Origin: an uncultured Rikenellaceae bacterium
Lineage (GTDB): Bacteria > Bacteroidota > Bacteroidia > Bacteroidales > Rikenellaceae
Direction of reading: 5' to 3'
NCBI GenBank assembly: GCA_947176715.1
Contig: CAMWRR010000112.1
Span: 1-6,389 of the forward strand
DNA length: 6,389 bases
Shown: positions 1 through 5,195 of the stretch, piece by piece
Position numbering within the stretch: position 1 is the first letter of the stretch
Layout of the letters: each line of letters opens with the position of its first letter
The notes under the pieces: generated by a model
Told to the model about the DNA's origin: nothing
The model's input: the letters and a program-made list of their open reading frames with translations, nothing else
Databases searched by the model: none
Program-made: the position numbers and the translations under genes

Positions 1-75
1 GCCTCGGCATAACCAAACTCCATTTGCTTCTGCCCTCGGCTTACCGAAAACGTTCACTTTGCGACTGCAATAATA
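1..75. repeat. Possible dispersed intergenic repeat at left edge
   Basis: This non-coding stretch carries a 7-base direct repeat, CCTCGGC, at 2-8 and 34-40. Between and after the copies lie distinctive blocks (TTACCGAAAACGTTCACTTT at 41-60 and GCGACTGCAATAATACAC at 61-78). From memory these resemble short sequences that recur between genes in Bacteroidales, but this cannot be confirmed from one copy. The element is probably cut by the window edge, so its true boundary is unknown. No open frame here looks like a protein. Confidence 0.3.
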
Positions 76-118
76 CACAAAAAAAACAAATCCGAAATAT
101 TTTTCATAAATAAAATCG

Positions 119-126
119 TATCTTTA
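119..126 (+). promoter_or_regulatory. Weak promoter -7 candidate for ligA
   Basis: TATCTTTA matches seven of eight positions of the Bacteroidetes -7 element TAnnTTTG and lies 64 bases before the ligA ATG. There is no TTTG at the usual 19-base spacing upstream; only a T-rich run at 100-104 is near. The leader would be about 55-60 bases. No other promoter candidate in 1-190 fits better. Confidence 0.33.
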
Positions 127-190
127 TCCGGCCGACCGCCACAGCCTCTGTTAATGCGGCTCGGCGTATCATCCGACAAGATAAAAACAT

Positions 191-2197
191 ATGTCCGAAC
201 AAGCCATAAAAGATCGCATCGCTTTCCTCAGAGAGGTCATCGACCGGGAGAACCACCGCTATTATGTTCTAAACGACCCCGAGATAGACGACCGCGAATA
301 CGACCGCCTCATATCGGAGCTGAAAAAACTAGAAGACGAGCACCCCGAATTTTACGACCCCGCGTCGCCCACGCTCAGGGTGGGAAGCGACATTACGGCA
401 AGCTTCGAGCAGAGACGTCACCGCTATCCTATGCTCTCGCTCTCAAACACATACAACACCGAGGAGCTGCTCGAATTCGACGCCCGATGCCGCCGTGAGT
501 CGGGCACGGAGCCACAGTACGTGTGCGAGCTCAAGTTCGACGGCACAGCCATATCGCTAACATACGAAAAGGGCATACTAACGCAGGCACTCACCCGCGG
601 CGACGGCACGGTAGGCGACGACGTGACGGCCAACGTGCGCACCATAAGGTCGATACCGTTGAAGCTCCACGGCGACGGATATCCGGACTTTTTCGAGATG
701 CGCGGCGAGATAATAATGCCCCATGCCTCGTTCGACAGGCTCAACCGCGAGCGCGAGGAGATAGGCGAGCAACCCTTCGCCAACCCGCGCAACGCCGCCG
801 CCGGCACGCTCAAGCAACAGTCGTCGCAGGTGGTGGCCGGACGCGGACTCGACAGCTACCTTTATTATATAGTAGGCGACGGTCTCGATTTCACCTCTCA
901 CTTCGACGCCATGACACGTTGCCGCGAGTGGGGATTCAAGGTATCGGAACACATGAGGCGATTCAACTCCATAGAGGAGGTGATAGAGTACATAAACCAC
1001 TGGGACACCGAACGTAAGAGGCTACCATACGACACCGACGGAATGGTGATAAAGGTAGACGACATAGCCCTGCAACGCCGTATGGGCTTCACCGCCAAGG
1101 CACCCAAGTGGGCCGTGGCCTACAAGTTCAAGGCGGAACGGGCGGCCACACGTCTGCTAAGCATCGACTATCAGGTGGGACGTACGGGGGCCGTAACCCC
1201 GGTAGCCAACCTCGAACCGGTACGTCTGGCCGGAACGACGGTCAAAAGGGCATCGCTCCACAACGCCGACCAGATAGCCATCCTCGACATACGTTTGGGC
1301 GACACCGTCTACGTGGAGAAGGGGGGCGAGATAATACCCAAGGTGGTGGGGGTAGAGCTGTCGTCGAGAGGCTCCGAGAGCCGCCCGCTCGTCTACATCG
1401 ACAGATGCCCCGTGTGCGGCACCCCGCTCGTGCGTCCCGAGGGTGAGGCGCGACACTACTGCCCCAACAGCGACGGATGCCGTCCGCAACAGGTGGGCAA
1501 AATCATACACTTCGTCAGCCGCGGGGCCATGGATATAGACGGGCTCGGCGAGGAGATAATCGAGATGCTCTACGACGAGGATCTGATACGCGACTATGCC
1601 GACCTCTACGACCTGACACGCAGTCAGATAGCCTCGCTAGACCGCATGGGCGAACGCTCCGCCGACAATATTGTCAACGCCGTGGAGAGATCAAAGCAGA
1701 CGCCGCTCGGCAAGCTGTTGTTCGCCCTCGGCATACGGTTCGTAGGGGCCACCACGGCCGTCAAGATAGCCGACGCTTTCGGGTCGGTGGATGCCTTGGC
1801 CGCCGCCTCGTACGACGAGCTTATGGCCGTGGACGAGGTGGGCGACAAGATAGCCGAGAGCATAACGGCATTCTTCGCCTCGCCTCACAACCGCTACCTG
1901 ATAGAGCGTCTGCGAAAGGCGGGGGTGCGCATGACGGCCGAGAAGCGCGAGGTTGTATCGGATGCCCTCGCAGGCAAGACCATAGTGATATCGGGGACAT
2001 TCTCCCGCCACTCGCGCGAGGAGTACAAGGCCATGATAGAGGCCCACGGAGGCAAGAACGGGTCGTCCATATCCAAGAACACCTCGTGGGTGCTGGCCGG
2101 CGACAACATGGGGCCCGCCAAGCTGAAAAAGGCCGAACAATTAGGCATAGAGATAATCGACGAGGAGCGTTTTCTCGAAATAATCGGGGGTGAGTGA
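191..2197 (+). CDS. ligA: NAD+-dependent DNA ligase LigA
   Basis: LigA seals 5'-phosphate/3'-hydroxyl nicks in duplex DNA during replication and repair, using NAD+ as AMP donor; it is cytoplasmic and normally essential. The 668-residue length is normal for the family, and all domains are present in order. The NAD-binding Ia domain covers about 1-65, with the Tyr-Tyr and Asp-x-x-Tyr-Asp residues at 24-38. The adenylation domain has the catalytic Lys115 in ELKFDG, Glu173 in EMRGEI, Lys288 in DGMVIKV and motif V KWAVAYKF at 306-313. The OB fold follows, then a Zn finger with Cys406, Cys409, Cys424 and Cys430. Helix-hairpin-helix repeats span about 440-580 and a BRCT domain 590-668. The ATG sits behind an A-rich stretch (ataaaaacat) with no Shine-Dalgarno, as is usual in Bacteroidota. 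It is first in an operon with the metallohydrolase gene. No catalytic residue is missing. Confidence 0.98.
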   Translation: MSEQAIKDRIAFLREVIDRENHRYYVLNDPEIDDREYDRLISELKKLEDEHPEFYDPASPTLRVGSDITASFEQRRHRYPMLSLSNTYNTEELLEFDARCRRESGTEPQYVCELKFDGTAISLTYEKGILTQALTRGDGTVGDDVTANVRTIRSIPLKLHGDGYPDFFEMRGEIIMPHASFDRLNREREEIGEQPFANPRNAAAGTLKQQSSQVVAGRGLDSYLYYIVGDGLDFTSHFDAMTRCREWGFKVSEHMRRFNSIEEVIEYINHWDTERKRLPYDTDGMVIKVDDIALQRRMGFTAKAPKWAVAYKFKAERAATRLLSIDYQVGRTGAVTPVANLEPVRLAGTTVKRASLHNADQIAILDIRLGDTVYVEKGGEIIPKVVGVELSSRGSESRPLVYIDRCPVCGTPLVRPEGEARHYCPNSDGCRPQQVGKIIHFVSRGAMDIDGLGEEIIEMLYDEDLIRDYADLYDLTRSQIASLDRMGERSADNIVNAVERSKQTPLGKLLFALGIRFVGATTAVKIADAFGSVDALAAASYDELMAVDEVGDKIAESITAFFASPHNRYLIERLRKAGVRMTAEKREVVSDALAGKTIVISGTFSRHSREEYKAMIEAHGGKNGSSISKNTSWVLAGDNMGPAKLKKAEQLGIEIIDEERFLEIIGGE

Positions 2198-2952
2198 TGC
2201 TAAGGAGGCTACGTCAGATGTTGTCCTCACCGCCCCCCGCCACATCCGGCGAGGTGATATGCGACGGCGAGAGCGTACCTTACGCCATAGTGAGGTCACC
2301 GCGTCGCACCATGTCCATAACGATACGTCGTAGCGACTGTTCCGTATCGGTGCGCGTGCCCGACGGCACACCCGACCAGACCATACGCCGGTTTGTAGAG
2401 GACAAACGCGAATGGATAACCGTACACAGGCGCAACATCCTCAACGACAACAGCAAACGCATAGCGCGCAGATACGAAGAGGGGGCCGTACACCTCTATT
2501 TAGGGCACCCCTACCCGCTACACATCGTTACCTCAGCCAAAGAGGGGGTGGAGATAGAGGGCGAGGTAATGACGGTATCGGTCAGAAGCCTCGACCGGTG
2601 TCAGAGAGTGATGTATACGTGGTATGCTCGTCAGGCCGAGACGGTAATATTAGAGATAGCCCGACCGCTGATACACTCATTCGCAGAGAGATGCGGCCGC
2701 CGACCCTCCGCCATAAGGTTCGTACGCGTGAAGAGCTACTGGGGACAGTGCTCGAGCAACGGCATGATAAAATTCAACATAGAGCTGATGCGTGCTCCCC
2801 GCCAGTGCATAGAATACATAGTGGTACACGAGCTGTGCCACCTCGTACACCACAACCATTCGCCCCGGTTTCACGAGCTGGTCACAAGCTGCATGCCCGA
2901 CTGGAAAGAGCGTAAGGCACTGTTGGAGAAGAGTGTATCTTGCAGGGATTAG
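2197..2952 (+). CDS. YgjP-like (DUF45) zinc metallohydrolase
   Basis: This 251-residue protein belongs to the YgjP-like/DUF45 family (COG1451), related in fold to SprT and M48 metallopeptidases. The zinc site is HELCH at 211-215 (His211, Glu212, His215), followed by a third likely ligand, His221, in NHSPRFHELV. Upstream is the family hallmark SYWGQCSSNGMIKFN at about 180-194, corresponding to the usual SRWGSCSSKG. The family Trp in the FW after NHS is replaced by His (FH). The N-terminal half (about 17-135) is the beta-rich YgjP domain, rich in Arg. There is no signal peptide or membrane segment, so it is probably cytoplasmic. The true substrate is unsettled: E. coli YgjP has been reported as a nucleotide pyrophosphatase, while the fold suggests a protease. 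I chose the ATG at 2197, which shares its A with the ligA stop (TGATG) and implies translational coupling; GTG at 2194 and ATG at 2218 are alternatives. Confidence 0.9.
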   Translation: MLRRLRQMLSSPPPATSGEVICDGESVPYAIVRSPRRTMSITIRRSDCSVSVRVPDGTPDQTIRRFVEDKREWITVHRRNILNDNSKRIARRYEEGAVHLYLGHPYPLHIVTSAKEGVEIEGEVMTVSVRSLDRCQRVMYTWYARQAETVILEIARPLIHSFAERCGRRPSAIRFVRVKSYWGQCSSNGMIKFNIELMRAPRQCIEYIVVHELCHLVHHNHSPRFHELVTSCMPDWKERKALLEKSVSCRD

Positions 2953-3028
2953 CCGGAATGTGTGATTCTCCGGCAAGAGTTTGCCGGGCCTACCGGGAGG
3001 GGCAATGATTGGATGCCTCTCCGGATTT
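2952..3028 (+). terminator. CCGG hairpin cluster after ligA operon
   Basis: Directly at the stop codon lie three overlapping or adjacent hairpins. The first pairs 2952-2957 with 2969-2974 (GCCGGA/TCCGGC). The second pairs 2970-2976 with 2981-2987 (CCGGCAA/TTGCCGG, loop GAGT) and excludes the first, because they share 2970-2974. The third pairs 2993-3004 with 3014-3024 in 11 base pairs with one bulged G, and is followed by ATTTGT. The U-tract is poor, so intrinsic termination is plausible but not certain; RNA 3'-end protection or a dispersed palindromic repeat are alternatives. Confidence 0.5.
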
Positions 3029-3101
3029 GTAAAAGTATGAATAGGTTTTAGGGCTTGGTGGCTTTGGGGGAAATACGTGCAACCCCGGCTTATAACCGCC
3101 C
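3025..3101. other. Intergenic stretch with no recognised gene
   Basis: This GT-rich stretch lies between the hairpin cluster after the forward operon and the terminator of the converging tRNA gene. I see no credible coding frame, start signal or RNA gene in it. It may belong to the same intergenic repeat as the hairpins to its left. Confidence 0.4.
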
Positions 3102-3155
3102 AAAAACCGAAGACTCTGAAAAACAACCTGTAAACAGTTGTTATCCAGAGTCTTC
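3102..3155 (-). terminator. Intrinsic terminator of tRNA-Asp
   Basis: Read on the minus strand, the arms GAAGACTCTG (3155-3146) and CAGAGTCTTC (3118-3109) pair perfectly over 10 bases. Inside, AACAA-CTG pairs with CAG-TTGTT around a TTTA loop with one bulged G, extending the stem. GGTTTTT follows at 3108-3102. It begins eight bases past the tRNA 3' end. It could also stop readthrough from the forward operon, although the forward side lacks a clear U-tract. Confidence 0.88.
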
Positions 3156-3162
3156 TGCTTTG

Positions 3163-3236
3163 CGGTATGGACGAGACTCGAACTCGCGACCTCCTGCGTG
3201 ACAGGCAGGCATTCTAACCAGCTGAACTACCACACC
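3163..3236 (-). tRNA. tRNA-Asp (GTC)
   Basis: A complete cloverleaf of 74 nucleotides including the discriminator base, read on the minus strand. The acceptor stem GGTGTGG pairs with CCATACC, with one G-T wobble. The D stem is GTTC/GAAT. The anticodon stem-loop is CCTGC-CTGTCAC-GCAGG with anticodon GTC at 3202-3200. The T stem GCGAG/CTCGT encloses TTCGAGT. The discriminator is G at 3163, as expected for Asp. The CCA end is not encoded (CAA follows), so it must be added by CCA-adding enzyme. It is a single-gene unit with its own promoter and terminator. Confidence 0.97.
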
Positions 3237-3247
3237 GTTCGATAGTG

Positions 3248-3278
3248 CAAAGATAAGGATTTTTTATTTATCTCCAAA
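3248..3278 (-). promoter_or_regulatory. Consensus Bacteroidetes promoter of tRNA-Asp
   Basis: On the minus strand, TTTG (3278-3275), a 19-base spacer and TATCTTTG (3255-3248) match the Bacteroidetes primary sigma consensus TTTG / TAnnTTTG at every specified position and at the preferred spacing. The -7 element ends 11 bases before the mature tRNA 5' end at 3236, so the start is expected near 3241-3244 with a very short 5' leader. The spacer is A/T-rich. Confidence 0.88.
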
Positions 3279-3387
3279 AACGGTTATGTAATTTTTTATC
3301 ATTTCAGTGGTCACAAACGGCTATATCCGACAACAGCGCACACATAAAAACCTGTCCGTCAGACATTCACGCACATCGCTTCAGATT

Positions 3388-4170
3388 CTAAAAAAACAGC
3401 TCCGGCTCACGCGGGGAGGAGAAATTCTTATGTAGCATCTCGGTATAGGGGGTATCGAATATACGCACCTTTTGCGGGCACTCCTTAACGCAAGCGCAAC
3501 ACTTGACACATAAATTCTTGTCCGTCTCCACGCCCGTTGCCGTCACACGCACGGCATAGGTAGGACACACATCGGCACACGTACCGCAAAGCACGCACCC
3601 GTCGAGCGTATGCGGAGCGGTAGGGGTAGGTGTCGACACGGAGCGATAGGGGCGATTGCCCTTTACATAGGCAACTGCCGCTTCGTGCACGCTCTCCGCC
3701 GACGCGAGCTTCGACGCCGCCCTATCGCCGAACCGGCGCGCCACAGCCACATCCTCGCTATCCGGACGCCCTTCCCCTATAGGCATTCCCGGACGGCTGT
3801 AGCTATGTTCGCCCACGAACGCACCGGCGGCAACCGTTACGAACCCCTGCGAGGTCATTGCGTCGTGCAGCTCCACCAAGGCATCCTCGTAGTCGCGGTT
3901 GCCGTATGTAACGACAAGAATAGCCGGGGTAGCGTCTCCCCGAAGCCGCCTCAGCCTCCCGAGAGCAAAGGGCGCCACACGTCCGGCATACACTGGAACG
4001 GCGATGACAGCCACTTCGTCGGCAGGTATAGCTATCACGCTGTCCGAAAGGTCGCGCGTAAGGTCTATGGTCCGAGGCTCCGAACCTAAGGCACTCCCCG
4101 CCGCCAAAGCTATGTCACGGGAGTTGTGCGTAGGCGAGCAATATATTATGTTACAAGTCTTTATATCCAT
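3388..4170 (-). CDS. Flavodoxin-like 2x[4Fe-4S] ferredoxin, EFR1-like
   Basis: This 260-residue protein resembles EFR1-type ferredoxins: an N-terminal flavodoxin-like domain fused to a two-cluster bacterial ferredoxin. The flavodoxin-like part (about 5-170) has a phosphate-loop-like CSPTHNS at 11-17, VPVYAGRVAP at 58-67 and VVTYGNRDY at 86-94. The ferredoxin part carries C-x2-C-x2-C-x3-C-P twice: Cys192/195/198/202 and Cys221/224/227/231, plus an extra Cys225. It should transfer electrons in the cytoplasm, perhaps between FMN and the clusters, but its partners are unknown and no redox enzyme is encoded beside it. The loop has His15 where flavodoxins usually have Gly, so FMN binding is uncertain. 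ATG at 4170 follows an A/T-rich leader with no Shine-Dalgarno; I see no convincing promoter. The last codons (CTG TTT TTT TAG) form a T7 run that may act in termination with a weak CTCC/GGAG stem at 3418-3400. Confidence 0.87.
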   Translation of the reverse strand: MDIKTCNIIYCSPTHNSRDIALAAGSALGSEPRTIDLTRDLSDSVIAIPADEVAVIAVPVYAGRVAPFALGRLRRLRGDATPAILVVTYGNRDYEDALVELHDAMTSQGFVTVAAGAFVGEHSYSRPGMPIGEGRPDSEDVAVARRFGDRAASKLASAESVHEAAVAYVKGNRPYRSVSTPTPTAPHTLDGCVLCGTCADVCPTYAVRVTATGVETDKNLCVKCCACVKECPQKVRIFDTPYTEMLHKNFSSPREPELFF

Positions 4171-4259
4171 ATTTCGAGTCGATTCAATTTACGCAAAAAA
4201 GTCTCCGAATAGCTTGATTTTCCGTCCGGATCCACCCCGCCGTGATGTATCAGTAAAAC

Positions 4260-4303
4260 ATTTCGGACAAGCTCCGTGCGTAACACAGGAACCTGTCCGA
4301 AAT
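4260..4303 (-). terminator. Inverted repeat, likely terminator of infC
   Basis: The arms ATTTCGGACA (4260-4269) and TGTCCGAAAT (4294-4303) are perfect complements. Inside, TCC-GTG (4273-4278) pairs with CAC-GGA (4284-4290) around a CGTAA loop, with one bulged A and a small internal loop. On the minus strand the stem is followed by GTTTTACTG, a short U-tract. It lies 47 bases past the infC stop and before the ferredoxin start, so it probably ends the infC transcript. An operator for the ferredoxin gene is an alternative. Confidence 0.55.
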
Positions 4304-4352
4304 ATATCTGAACACCAAGAGACTCTATATATCTGAACACCAAGAGACTCTA
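4302..4352. repeat. Exact 25-bp tandem duplication over infC stop
   Basis: Bases 4303-4327 are repeated without mismatch at 4328-4352; the match extends one base further left (4302 equals 4327). The right-hand copy contains the infC stop codon (TAG, minus strand, 4352-4350), so the stop and the first 22 bases after it were copied. Because 25 is not a multiple of three, the left copy is out of frame with infC and cannot encode an extension. The left copy abuts the inverted repeat at 4260-4303. Confidence 0.95.
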
Positions 4353-4937
4353 CTTCTTGGGCTTGGGTGCAAGTATCAATATCATCCTCTTACCCTCCAA
4401 GCGCGGCATCTGCTCTACCTTGGCCAGCTCTTCGAGATCCTGAGCGAAACGGAGCAACAATATCTCGCCCTGATCCTTGAAGACTATCTCACGACCGCGG
4501 AAAAAGACGTAAGCCTTGACCTTCGCCCCCTCCTGCAGGAAGTTCTGGGCGTGTTTGAGCTTGAAGTTATAGTCGTGATCGTCGGTATTGGGACCGAAAC
4601 GTATCTCCTTGACCACCACTTTGGTAGCGCGTGCTTTAAGCTCCTTGGCCTTACGTTTCTGCTGGTAAAGGAACTTCTGATAGTCGATTATCCTGCATAC
4701 GGGAGGTTCGGCCTTGGGCGATATCTCGACCAAATCGAGCTCAGCGGCCTGTGCCAGCTTAAGAGCCTCGGCAATAGATACCACACGCGACTCTATGTTG
4801 TCGCCTACGATGCGCACTTCGGGCACCCGGATCTCATGGTTTATTCTGTAACCGCTGTCTTTCTGCGGTGTCTGAGGGGCACGACGATTGTTACCTCCCT
4901 GAAAGCCCGAGGGGCGAAATGGTTTTGGTGAATTAAT
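4350..4937 (-). CDS. infC: Translation initiation factor IF-3, AUU start
   Basis: IF-3 binds the 30S subunit, blocks premature 50S joining and checks the start codon-initiator tRNA pairing. The 195-residue protein has a basic, Pro/Gln-rich tail (1-30), then the N-terminal domain starting at YRINHEIRVPEVRIVGDN (about 30-47). The IF-3 signature EISPKAEPPVCRIIDYQKF lies at 71-89, a Lys/Arg-rich linker at about 93-107, and the C-terminal domain starts at VVKEIRFGPNTDDHDYNFKL. It ends at LAPKPKK, without a long C-terminal tail. Conserved N-terminal residues lie upstream of the first GTG (4826), which therefore cannot be the start. Between the upstream in-frame stop and that GTG there is no ATG, GTG or TTG in frame. 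ATT at 4937 is correctly placed eight bases after AAGGAGG, so I call it the start. It is separately transcribed from thrS, and rpmI and rplT do not follow. Confidence 0.95.
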   Translation of the reverse strand: MNSPKPFRPSGFQGGNNRRAPQTPQKDSGYRINHEIRVPEVRIVGDNIESRVVSIAEALKLAQAAELDLVEISPKAEPPVCRIIDYQKFLYQQKRKAKELKARATKVVVKEIRFGPNTDDHDYNFKLKHAQNFLQEGAKVKAYVFFRGREIVFKDQGEILLLRFAQDLEELAKVEQMPRLEGKRMILILAPKPKK

Positions 4938-4945
4938 GGCTTTAT

Positions 4946-4952
4946 CCTCCTT
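4946..4952 (-). promoter_or_regulatory. Strong Shine-Dalgarno that decides the infC start
   Basis: AAGGAGG on the minus strand ends eight bases before ATT at 4937. Shine-Dalgarno sequences are rare in Bacteroidota, whose ribosomes sequester the anti-Shine-Dalgarno, and the ligA and ferredoxin starts in this window lack one. Its presence here supports the AUU start. Confidence 0.85.
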
Positions 4953-4970
4953 ATGGTTTGTTAATAAATT

Positions 4971-4994
4971 CCCGAGGCATACATAACCGTCGGG
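4971..4994 (-). promoter_or_regulatory. Hairpin in the infC 5' leader
   Basis: On the minus strand CCCGA (4994-4990) pairs with TCGGG (4975-4971), and GG (4988-4987) with CC (4977-4976), leaving one bulged C and a nine-base loop. The loop and the 3' arm contain two ATGs. It sits inside the predicted leader, 18 bases before the Shine-Dalgarno. It has no U-tract, so it is not a terminator by itself; a role in infC translation control is inference only. Confidence 0.5.
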
Positions 4995-5010
4995 GGATTA
5001 TTATCTTATG

Positions 5011-5018
5011 CAAAGATA
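5011..5018 (-). promoter_or_regulatory. Promoter -7 element of infC
   Basis: TATCTTTG on the minus strand is a full match to the Bacteroidetes -7 element and is identical to that of tRNA-Asp. The -33 box is not TTTG at 17-19-base spacing (TAAA at 5041-5038), so strength is uncertain. Transcription should start near 5005, giving infC a leader of roughly 65-70 bases independent of thrS. Confidence 0.68.
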
Positions 5019-5140
5019 TAAAATATTTTTCATCCGGTTTACTCTCGCCCGAAAATTTTACCTCACAGCAAAACACGGACAAACATAGCGGCCGGACATT
5101 TCACTCTCCAACAAAAACGATGCCAAAGCCCCGCATGAAG

Positions 5141-5179
5141 ATATAAAACGGCGACACCGCATCATATCGGTGCCGCCGT
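5141..5179 (-). terminator. Intrinsic terminator of thrS
   Basis: On the minus strand ACGGCG-GCACCG is complementary, in the reverse sense, to CGGTG-T-CGCCGT: 11 base pairs with a single C-A mismatch and an eight-base loop (5167-5160). It is followed by a TTTTATAT run at 5148-5141. It starts 17 bases after the thrS stop, so most thrS transcripts should end before infC. Confidence 0.88.
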
Positions 5180-5195
5180 AATATAAAGACAACCA

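Noticed and set aside
1477..2193. Forward 238-codon frame inside ligA
   Set aside because: Shadow of ligA in another frame, Arg-rich and without domain signal; the ligase frame covers the region with conserved domains.
2677..3126. Minus-strand 149-codon frame spanning the metallohydrolase 3' end and the hairpin cluster
   Set aside because: Overlaps a conserved gene in antisense and crosses the palindromes and the tRNA terminator; no family resemblance.
3391..3418. Intrinsic terminator at the end of the ferredoxin gene
   Set aside because: There is a good T7 run but only a 4-5 bp stem (CTCC/GGAG), and the run itself codes for Phe-Phe-stop; too weak to call as a feature.
4161..4343. 60-codon minus-strand frame between infC and the ferredoxin as a possible rpmI
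   Set aside because: The sequence lacks the basic, Lys-rich character of L35, includes the duplicated unit and inverted repeat, and overlaps the ferredoxin start.
4302..4352. The two 25-base units as a CRISPR-like array
   Set aside because: The units are directly adjacent without spacers and there are only two; this is a tandem duplication.
4350..4826. GTG at 4826 as the infC start
   Set aside because: It would remove the conserved RINHEIR segment of the IF-3 N-terminal domain and has no ribosome binding signal; ATT at 4937 fits both.
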